Source: Vibrio tritonius (GTDB taxonomy: Bacteria; Pseudomonadota; Gammaproteobacteria; Enterobacterales; Vibrionaceae). From it: a DNA stretch of 64,000 bases. The DNA is taken from positions 2,356,001 to 2,420,000 of the forward strand of contig NZ_AP014635.1 in NCBI RefSeq assembly GCF_001547935.1, given 5' to 3'. This document shows, in pieces, positions 57,874 through 64,000 of the stretch. A program made the translations under genes and the position numbers. Positions within the stretch are counted from its first letter, which is position 1. The number at the start of each line of letters is the position of its first letter. The notes under the pieces were generated by a model. That model was not told the origin of the DNA and did no database searches. It was given only the letters and a program-made list of their open reading frames with translations.

Positions 57874-59412
57874 ATGTTAAAAAGTGCAAAAACAATATTT
57901 ATTATTCAATTGATTGTTGCCATCACCTTGGTATTAGGTGTCACTGGGTATCTGGACTATACATCGTCTAAGACGGATCTCTATGAAAAGCTTGATGCAA
58001 GAATCGAAAACGTAGGGCATCGTCTTGGTTTGAGCCTGCCAGCTGCCATCTGGAACTTTAACTTGGATGCAGCCAAGCTGAGTATTGCTTCTGAGTTACG
58101 TTCTTCCGATTTGAGATCGGTAAAAGTATTAAATCCTCAAGGCGATATTGTTCTATACGTAGCACTCGACCCAGATGACCAAAGTAAACTCATTGAATTA
58201 GATGGAAAAACGCCCCCAAAGAGCGATGAATTCGAAGCGAAAACCGACCTTGTTTACTCGGAGTATGGCTCTGAAAATGCCGTTGGTAGTGCCGTTGTCT
58301 ACTACCATGCTCACACAGCTGAACAGCAGCTAGCTAGCAGCCTCAGGAAAAACATTTACCAAGTCATCATCCTAGATGTATTGATGGTCATCATCCTGAT
58401 TATTTCTTTATCAACTACGTTATTACGTCCATTACGTGAACTCACAGAACGAATTTCCCAACTCTCGTCAGGAGACGGCGATCTGTCGCATGTGATTCCT
58501 CCGGCCCGTTATAGCGAATTTCAGCAAATTACTGACAGTATTAATAAGTTCACTCGTTCTTTACGGGATATCGTAGCGGACGTGACCAACTCATCAGCCC
58601 AATTAAAAGATTCGGCCGAAACCACCGAACGAATGGCATTGGAAGGTTCTCAACAAATTGATTTACAACAAAATTCCCTGTCGGTAGTTGCTACTGCTGC
58701 AACTGAAATGACGCAATCAATTGCCACGGTTGCAGATACAGCAACAGTAGCCGCTTCACAAGCAACAGAGACAGCTAATCTAGTCAAAGTTGTGATTAAA
58801 ACCATTGATGAGTCCTCGACAGAAATCTTCAATATGCGCTCGGAAATGAACAACGTAAATGCAGAAATGCACAAGCTTTTAGAAGAAGGGCGTAATATTT
58901 CAACCGTAGTCAATGTGATTAACGAAATTTCTGAGCAAACCAATCTCCTAGCATTAAATGCTGCAATTGAAGCTGCGCGAGCCGGAGACCATGGCCGCGG
59001 CTTTGCCGTGGTAGCTGAAGAAGTTCGTAATCTGTCGCAAAAAACCAGTGAATCAACAGATCAAATACAAAACAATATTCGGGCGCTTAGTGGCGCAACC
59101 GAATCCGTAGAAAAAGAGATTAATCGTATATCAACACTGCTTGAGAAAACCGCAACTCAGGTTTCCGAGTCTCAGCAATCGGTCATTCAAGTAACAGATA
59201 ACATTTCTGAAATTGCGCAACAGAATAGCCAAATTTCTCAGGCCACCGATGAACAGCGCCTAACTATCGAAGATGTTAGTAGAGCCATTGTAGAAGCATC
59301 AGAGGCAACCTATGAGCTTGCATCAGGTGCAAAAGAAACTGCAAGTAGGACTAAAGATGTACTGCAACTAAGTTCAACAATCCGCAGTCACATGCAGAAG
59401 TTCAAAATATAA
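57874..59412 (+). CDS. Methyl-accepting chemotaxis protein
   Basis: 512 aa transmembrane chemoreceptor. TM1 at about 7-27, a compact periplasmic sensor (about 28-170), TM2 at about 171-193, HAMP domain [22 protein letters not shown], then the cytoplasmic signalling hairpin with [44 protein letters not shown] 57874 has AGGA seven bases upstream; a longer in-frame extension to 57832 is unlikely. A solute-binding protein gene follows after 19 nt. Ligand unknown. Confidence 0.94.
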   Translation: MLKSAKTIFIIQLIVAITLVLGVTGYLDYTSSKTDLYEKLDARIENVGHRLGLSLPAAIWNFNLDAAKLSIASELRSSDLRSVKVLNPQGDIVLYVALDPDDQSKLIELDGKTPPKSDEFEAKTDLVYSEYGSENAVGSAVVYYHAHTAEQQLASSLRKNIYQVIILDVLMVIILIISLSTTLLRPLRELTERISQLSSGDGDLSHVIPPARYSEFQQITDSINKFTRSLRDIVADVTNSSAQLKDSAETTERMALEGSQQIDLQQNSLSVVATAATEMTQSIATVADTATVAASQATETANLVKVVIKTIDESSTEIFNMRSEMNNVNAEMHKLLEEGRNISTVVNVINEISEQTNLLALNAAIEAARAGDHGRGFAVVAEEVRNLSQKTSESTDQIQNNIRALSGATESVEKEINRISTLLEKTATQVSESQQSVIQVTDNISEIAQQNSQISQATDEQRLTIEDVSRAIVEASEATYELASGAKETASRTKDVLQLSSTIRSHMQKFKI

Positions 59413-59431
59413 ATCACACTGGAGAGTGAGT

Positions 59432-60163
59432 ATGAAATATTGTTGGGGGTTATTTCTAAGCTGGTTGCTGGCCATACCCATGAGCTTTGCTGCAACCCTT
59501 ACCGCAGCTCAAGACCCATGGCCACCTTTTATTACTGGTGACCCTAATATGCCAGGTATCTCGGTAGAAGTCGTAACAGCAGCAATGAAAACACAAGGTT
59601 ACGACGTCCAGTTTAAAGTCATGCCTTGGGCTCGAGCTCTTGATGAAGTTAAAAATGGTCGCGTTGACCTATTACCTGCAACTTGGTACACCAAAGAAAG
59701 AACGGCTTTTCTAAGATACAGTACACCCTATATCGAAAATGAGTTGAGCTTCATTAAGCTCGTTGGCAACCCTTTCGAATATGATGGATTAGCTAGCTTG
59801 CAAGGAAAAAACGTGGGGATCGTTCGTGGTTACGGTTACAACAGTGATTTCATGACTGACAAAAACTTTAATCGCCCAGAATCCGGCGATTTGGTGACCA
59901 ACTTGAAAAAGCTGATGTCCAAGCGTATTGATTTAACGATAGAAGATAAGGTGGTTGCTTTATCCATCATGAAAGAAAAGGGAATTCCTGCTTCTCAGTT
60001 CGCTTTTACTAACAACCCGCTCTCTCGTAGCCCGGTTCACGTCACATCTGGTATAGCTAACCCTAACTCACAGAAATACATCGACGCCTATGAGAAAGGA
60101 ATAGCAGCTATCCAGCAAAACGGAACCTTCGATGCTATCTTGAAAAAATACGGTATCAAATAA
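59432..60163 (+). CDS. Periplasmic solute-binding protein (SBP family 3 type)
   Basis: 243 aa with a signal peptide (WGLFLSWLLAIPMSFAATLTA). The fold pattern is that of bacterial family 3 binding proteins: AAQDPWPPFITGDPNMPGISVEVVTAAMKTQGYDVQFKVMPWARALDEVKNGRVDLLPATWYTKERTAFLRYSTPY, then GKNVGIVRGYGYNSDF. It is not accompanied by permease or ATPase genes. ATG 59432 has GGAGAG eight bases upstream. It follows a chemoreceptor in the same operon, so it may pass a ligand to that receptor. Terminator at 60212. Confidence 0.85.
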   Translation: MKYCWGLFLSWLLAIPMSFAATLTAAQDPWPPFITGDPNMPGISVEVVTAAMKTQGYDVQFKVMPWARALDEVKNGRVDLLPATWYTKERTAFLRYSTPYIENELSFIKLVGNPFEYDGLASLQGKNVGIVRGYGYNSDFMTDKNFNRPESGDLVTNLKKLMSKRIDLTIEDKVVALSIMKEKGIPASQFAFTNNPLSRSPVHVTSGIANPNSQKYIDAYEKGIAAIQQNGTFDAILKKYGIK

Positions 60164-60211
60164 CCTACCGGTTAGATGCTGACCTTTTGCGCAGCAAAGG
60201 TCAATGCGCAG

Positions 60212-60240
60212 AAAAAAGAGAAGCCTAGGCTTCTCTTTTT
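60212..60240 (+). terminator. Terminator after the binding-protein gene
   Basis: AAAAAGAGAAGCC/GGCTTCTCTTTTT, preceded by a second hairpin GACCTTT/AAAGGTC at 60181-60202. Confidence 0.85.
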
Positions 60241-60480
60241 GCGTAATGCGATTTAGGCACACAGGATGCCCATAATAAAAATGCCCACAGGGGTGGGCCT
60301 AGGTCAACGATCACTATCCAATCAGCAACCTAAAATAGGTAAACCGCATAACGAGTCTTATTTAACACTAGTTCAGGATAGTGAGATCGTAAACGTGGAG
60401 AAGCCCCTTTTTTCTCTCATAAAAAGGCTGAATTTATCCCAATAGCAATCATTGATATGGAAGGTATACCCTTGATATCC

Positions 60481-60921
60481 CTAGGCTCGATTAGGGTGAT
60501 TCAAAATGTGGTCTTCCCAGTCGATTACATCAATTTCATAGACCACTTTGTTACGAACGCTCTCGCCACAGCGATGCATCGCTTCTTTTGATCCGGTGAT
60601 CAACGGATGCCATTCTGGTAGCGGTTCTTTCTGCGACAACAAACGATAAGCGCAGGTTTCTGGTAACCAGTTAAACTCATCAATACGTTCACGTGTGAGC
60701 TTGGTACACTCCTCGCCTGAAGCAAAGCGATTTGGGTAATCTTTACAACTGCAGGTTTGATTATCTAGCAGACTACACGCGACGTTGGTGTAATAAACCT
60801 CGTCACTATCTTCATCCATCAACTTATGCAGACAGCATTTACCACAACCATCACATAGAGATTCCCACTCTTGTTCCGTCATCTGTTCTAAAGATTTGGT
60901 TTGCCAAAAAGCGTGTGTCAT
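60481..60921 (-). CDS. ycgN: YcgN family cysteine-cluster protein (UPF0260)
   Basis: 146 aa with eight or so cysteines: [13 protein letters not shown] near residue 24, [30 protein letters not shown] and ETCAYRLL. The pattern is that of UPF0260 (YcgN), proposed to bind a zinc or iron-sulfur ion. Function is not established. The gap 60241-60480 shows no gene. Confidence 0.92.
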   Translation of the reverse strand: MTHAFWQTKSLEQMTEQEWESLCDGCGKCCLHKLMDEDSDEVYYTNVACSLLDNQTCSCKDYPNRFASGEECTKLTRERIDEFNWLPETCAYRLLSQKEPLPEWHPLITGSKEAMHRCGESVRNKVVYEIDVIDWEDHILNHPNRA

Positions 60922-60998
60922 AGAAACTCTCGTTTGATTAAGGTAAAAATTAGGACGGCATTTATACCCGTCCTCGGATTAAAGTGCAACCATCAGGC

Positions 60999-61036
60999 TA
61001 TACCCAAATGACCTCAAGATGCAGAATTCTGAGTTT
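60999..61036. repeat. Dispersed repeat family 1, half element with GAATTCTG extension
   Basis: TATACCCAAATGACCTCAAGATGCAGAATTC-type sequence, the inverse of 9770-9803. It lies between the divergent ycgN and YkgJ-like genes. Confidence 0.7.
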
Positions 61037-61188
61037 GACCAAAGAGTATAGGTCAAACTCAATTCCGGCCGGAATGTCCATTTCCTCTCAACGTAATTGG
61101 ACGCAGAACTGTATATCGATCCCGCGTGCATTTTCTGATAGGATTTGCGCCCTTTGAATTCTGTTTGATGTTTAAGTGTAGGTAATAG

Positions 61189-61437
61189 ATGGATTGTCGA
61201 CTTGGCTGTGGTGCATGTTGTATTGCGCCTAGTATTTCATCCCCGATTCCCGGGATGCCCAATGGTAAACCTGCGGGAGTACGTTGCGTACAACTCAACG
61301 AAGAAAACCTCTGCAAACTGTTTGGTAAACCAGAGCGCCCTGCCGTGTGCCACCACTTTAAAGCAGAACCGGATATATGCGGCAGCACTAACCAGCAAGC
61401 GATAACAATTATTACTGAGCTAGAATCGATTACCTAA
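61189..61437 (+). CDS. YkgJ-like cysteine-cluster protein
   Basis: 82 aa with Cys pairs in MDCRLGCGACC (near 3-11), RCVQLNEENLCKLFG and AVCHHFKAEPDICG. This resembles the YkgJ/CxxCxxCC family thought to bind a metal. Divergent from ycgN, another member of the same broad type, with 267 nt between. Function unknown. Confidence 0.88.
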   Translation: MDCRLGCGACCIAPSISSPIPGMPNGKPAGVRCVQLNEENLCKLFGKPERPAVCHHFKAEPDICGSTNQQAITIITELESIT

Positions 61438-61469
61438 GCGGATTTCAACTGACAAAGAAAACCAAAATA

Positions 61470-61493
61470 AAAAATCCTCCGCGGAGGATTTTT
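61470..61493. terminator. Bidirectional terminator between the YkgJ-like gene and recR
   Basis: AAAAATCCTCC/GGAGGATTTTT, a perfect inverted repeat with A and T runs. Confidence 0.85.
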
Positions 61494-61538
61494 GCATCGG
61501 TTGAGGACAACTAACGCTAGAAAGCGCTATTCCATTAT

Positions 61539-62138
61539 TCAAAGTCGATGACGACCCAATAATGAGTGAGACAGTGTAGTACCATCCACCAGCTCAAGTT
61601 CACCACCCACAGGAACCCCATGAGCAATTCGGCTAGCGGATACACCATGTTCACGGCATAACTCAGCAATATAATGGGCTGTTGCTTCCCCTTCCACTGT
61701 TGGGTTCGTCGCCAGAATCACTTCGCTAATGCCACCTTGTTGCAAACGAAAATCTAGCACATCCAAACCAATATCACTTGGACCGATACCATCGAGTGGT
61801 GACAAATGCCCCATCAAGACAAAGTAGCGTCCAGAATATTGCCCCGTTGCTTCTAATGCAGCAATGTCGGCAGGACTTTCTACCACACACAGTTGGCCGT
61901 TTTCACAACGTTTGGGATTATTACAGATATTGCACACTTCTTCTTCGGTAAACGTGCGACATTCACGGCAGTGACCAATTTCCACCATCGCTTTGCCTAA
62001 CGCATCCGCTAACTGAAGTCCGCCTTTTCTATCGCGCTGTAACAAATGAAAGGCCATACGCTGTGCTGACTTGGGGCCAACCCCAGGTAGACAACGTAAA
62101 GCCTCCATCAATTGCTCCAGCATAGGGCTGGTTCGCAT
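61539..62138 (-). CDS. recR: Recombination mediator protein RecR
   Basis: 199 aa. HhH-like N-terminus [18 protein letters not shown], a C4 zinc finger ([22 protein letters not shown]) and a TOPRIM domain with [12 protein letters not shown] and [23 protein letters not shown]. Works with RecF and RecO to load RecA on gapped DNA. ATG 62138 fits the family N-terminus. Last gene of dnaX-ybaB-recR. Confidence 0.97.
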   Translation of the reverse strand: MRTSPMLEQLMEALRCLPGVGPKSAQRMAFHLLQRDRKGGLQLADALGKAMVEIGHCRECRTFTEEEVCNICNNPKRCENGQLCVVESPADIAALEATGQYSGRYFVLMGHLSPLDGIGPSDIGLDVLDFRLQQGGISEVILATNPTVEGEATAHYIAELCREHGVSASRIAHGVPVGGELELVDGTTLSHSLLGRHRL

Positions 62139-62156
62139 CAATAACCTTCTTAGAGA

Positions 62157-62486
62157 TTAAAATGGCATTTTCATGCCTGGTGGTAGCTGCATACCGCCAG
62201 TCACTGAGGCCATTTTTTCTTTTTGAGTTTCTTCAACACGACGAGCAGCATCGTTAAATGCAGCTGCGATAAGGTCTTCAAGCATCTCTTTGTCGTCTTC
62301 CATCAAACTTTCATCAATGTTGACACGACGCACACTGTGGCTACCAGTGATAGTAACTTTAACAAGACCAGCACCAGATTCACCGGTGACTTCCATGTTT
62401 GCAATTTCTTCTTGAAGCTTTTGCATGCGATCTTGCATTTGCTGGGCTTGCTTCATTAGGTTGCCCATTCCGCCTTTACCAAACAT
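62157..62486 (-). CDS. ybaB: Nucleoid-associated protein YbaB/EbfC
   Basis: 109 aa DNA-binding dimer ([25 protein letters not shown]..., then [39 protein letters not shown]). Lies between dnaX and recR, 18 nt before recR, as in most gammaproteobacteria. Confidence 0.97.
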   Translation of the reverse strand: MFGKGGMGNLMKQAQQMQDRMQKLQEEIANMEVTGESGAGLVKVTITGSHSVRRVNIDESLMEDDKEMLEDLIAAAFNDAARRVEETQKEKMASVTGGMQLPPGMKMPF

Positions 62487-62562
62487 TCTATTCTCTCTGG
62501 TTTCGTCTTGAAATGTTGCACATTAAGTGGGGGTGATTATCAAAAAAACAACCCCACTCCGG

Positions 62563-64000
62563 TTAAACAGGTCGCACACTATCTTTATCAAGTACCGCTT
62601 GAAAACGTTGCTCAATAAAGTGGACATTGGGGTCACTGGCTAAACTGTCCATTGCTTGGGAAAGTTTACCTTGGTACAGACGCTCTCTCAATTCTAGAGG
62701 GGTTTCACCATCTTCACCAATTGTAACGGTTAAATGGCACTCCTCTTCAAGTTGGTCATTGAGCGCGTGTAGAAGTTCACTTTGTGCTTTGTCATTATTT
62801 AGGTGAGCATGACTTGGGCGTAGAACGAGCTCAATCGAGGAACCATCTTTACGATAAAACGAGTTAAGAGCTAACTGTTCCACAAGTTTTGCTGTATCTG
62901 TTTTGGCAATTAGTGCTGCCCATTCATTCTGCTCTATCGACTCTTGAGCGAGTTTTTCAGCCATCGCAGGCGTCTTCTCATGCTCAAGAGCACGCTTTAA
63001 TTGTGTAGGTGTGAGCTCTGATTTTTTCTCAACATGTTTCTCTGGTTGAGAAAAACGCCATTGATAATCACGCTCATCGATAACGTCGTCTTGCTCGGCG
63101 CCTGCCTCATCATAAACGTATTCTGGCGACACCTGAGCAGGTTGGCTGATTTGCCCACGCTGAGCAACACGCTCAATCACTGTGGTTGGCTTATCAGATG
63201 TCGCTTGGCCCTTTTTTGCGCCGTTCTCACCTTTGGCTGCTAGACCTTTACGCTGAGAACGTAATTGGTGACGTAAGCTGCCAATCTGGGAATGACGAGG
63301 CTCCGTCGATGCTTGATTAGGTGCTTGCTGAGACACTGGCGACTCAACAGGTACTGATTGCTGTTCAGGCACTGGTTGAGAGACAGCCCCACCAACATTA
63401 GGTGGTACTGCCGTGTTCGGCATCGGTGTTTTAGCAGGCGGAACATAGGCTGGCTGCTGTGGCGCTGGTGTTGATGGCTGAGTTTGAGCCGGAGCCACGG
63501 ATGACTCAACGCCCGAATTTGACAGCGGCATTGAAGTGACAGCCGCTCGGTCAGGCTGCGCGACAATCGCTTGTGCAGTCACTGATGCTGGCCTAAACGC
63601 CATCATACGCAGTACGATCATTTCAATGCCAATACGAGCCGTTGGTGACAGCGGTAAATCCTGCCGCCCTTTCAATGCAATTTGATAATACAACTGCACA
63701 TCTTGTGGCGAAAGCATATCGGCGATCGCTCGAACTTTATCCGCATCCGGTAACTCTTTATCTAGCGATGACGGCAAAGCCTGAACCATGGCGATACGAT
63801 GTAACTGCGTTGCTAATTGCTGAAGCAAACCATCCCATTCAACGCCATTCTCAGCGAAGGTGTGAATAGTATCCATCACGGTTTGGGTCGAATAAGACCC
63901 AATCGCAACCAGCAGGTTTAACGCTTGGTCAGTATCTAACGTGCCCAACATGTGGGTCACTGTGTCAGCATGAACTTGACCATTACCTAATGCGATAGCT
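62563..64000 (-). CDS. dnaX: DNA polymerase III subunits gamma and tau (3' part of gene)
   Basis: Clamp-loader ATPase; only the C-terminal part is inside the window and the frame continues beyond the right edge. Visible: the end of domain III (MLGTLDTDQALNLLVAIG), LHRIAMVQALP, SPQDVQLYYQIALKGRQDLPLSPTARIGIEMIVLRMMAF, then a Pro/Gln/Ser-rich linker and the tau-specific C-terminal domains (YQWRFSQPEKH, SFYRKDGSSIELVLRPSHAHLN). A programmed -1 frameshift site within it (63211-63217) would yield the short gamma form. Confidence 0.96.
   Translation of the reverse strand, partial: AIALGNGQVHADTVTHMLGTLDTDQALNLLVAIGSYSTQTVMDTIHTFAENGVEWDGLLQQLATQLHRIAMVQALPSSLDKELPDADKVRAIADMLSPQDVQLYYQIALKGRQDLPLSPTARIGIEMIVLRMMAFRPASVTAQAIVAQPDRAAVTSMPLSNSGVESSVAPAQTQPSTPAPQQPAYVPPAKTPMPNTAVPPNVGGAVSQPVPEQQSVPVESPVSQQAPNQASTEPRHSQIGSLRHQLRSQRKGLAAKGENGAKKGQATSDKPTTVIERVAQRGQISQPAQVSPEYVYDEAGAEQDDVIDERDYQWRFSQPEKHVEKKSELTPTQLKRALEHEKTPAMAEKLAQESIEQNEWAALIAKTDTAKLVEQLALNSFYRKDGSSIELVLRPSHAHLNNDKAQSELLHALNDQLEEECHLTVTIGEDGETPLELRERLYQGKLSQAMDSLASDPNVHFIEQRFQAVLDKDSVRPV
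63194..63232 (-). promoter_or_regulatory. dnaX programmed -1 ribosomal frameshift signal
   Basis: Minus strand: an SD-like AGGTGAG (63232-63226), an 8-nt spacer, and the slippery heptamer A AAA AAG (63217-63211) in the correct frame (GCA AAA AAG GGC). After a -1 slip the frame reads GGG CCA AGC GAC ATC TGA, stopping at 63194. A small stem TGAGC/GCTCA lies about 25 nt further downstream. This is the layout known from E. coli, giving gamma from dnaX. Confidence 0.85.

Overview
The window reads as a Vibrionaceae (Vibrio) main-chromosome segment. Protein sequences and gene order (minCDE with ycgL, rnd-fadD-slp-tsaB-yoaA, sppA-ansA, yeaC-msrB-gapA-yeaD, recR-ybaB-dnaX) are gammaproteobacterial core blocks. 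The small lineage-specific genes and the dense chemotaxis and c-di-GMP genes fit Vibrio. I cannot name the species.

Layout. 1-0.95 kb: 5' part of tig (minus). 1.5-7.8 kb: a C4-dicarboxylate unit, with the two-component pair dctBD (plus) facing the TRAP transporter operon dctPQM (minus). A very good sigma-54 promoter lies before dctP. 8.2-13 kb: selO, the L-serine dehydratase sdaA and a GNAT-nitrilase fusion. 13.3-17.3 kb: a small periplasmic molybdopterin-fold protein with a GGDEF-EAL protein, a Grx2-like glutaredoxin and a LysE-type exporter. 17.3-25 kb: an accessory sugar region with a secreted GH3 enzyme carrying a PA14 insert, a tiny exported protein, a GH43 enzyme, a GPH-type sugar symporter and a separate CitMHS carboxylate transporter. 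25.4-31 kb: an atypical serine-recombinase-like protein with a His/Arg/Gly tail, two MFS exporters, a VanZ-like membrane protein, a TetR regulator and a DUF2986 protein. 31.1-55.4 kb: mostly housekeeping (tRNA-Arg, folD, mltB-like, ycgL, minCDE, M3 peptidase, rnd, fadD, slp, tsaB, yoaA, purU, sppA, ansA, msrB, gapA, yeaD, rlmA). 55.6-60.2 kb: an unknown small protein, a CHASE-GGDEF cyclase and a chemoreceptor in tandem with a solute-binding protein. 60.5-64 kb: two cysteine-cluster proteins, recR, ybaB and the 3' part of dnaX with an intact frameshift signal.

How the genes work together. dctBD probably senses succinate, fumarate or malate and turns on dctPQM. The GH3/GH43/GPH set would cut beta-linked oligosaccharides outside the cell, import the products and finish degradation in the cytoplasm. 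The chemoreceptor and binding protein could form one sensing unit. The intergenic spaces carry two families of dispersed palindromic repeats and a 76-bp hairpin element. I see no IS element, prophage, CRISPR array or integron. The strongest non-routine observations are the repeat families, the recombinase-like protein with altered catalytic residues, the Cys-less molybdopterin-fold/c-di-GMP pair, the small exported protein coupled to the GH3 gene, the palindrome next to the sigma-54 promoter and the conserved dnaX frameshift cassette.
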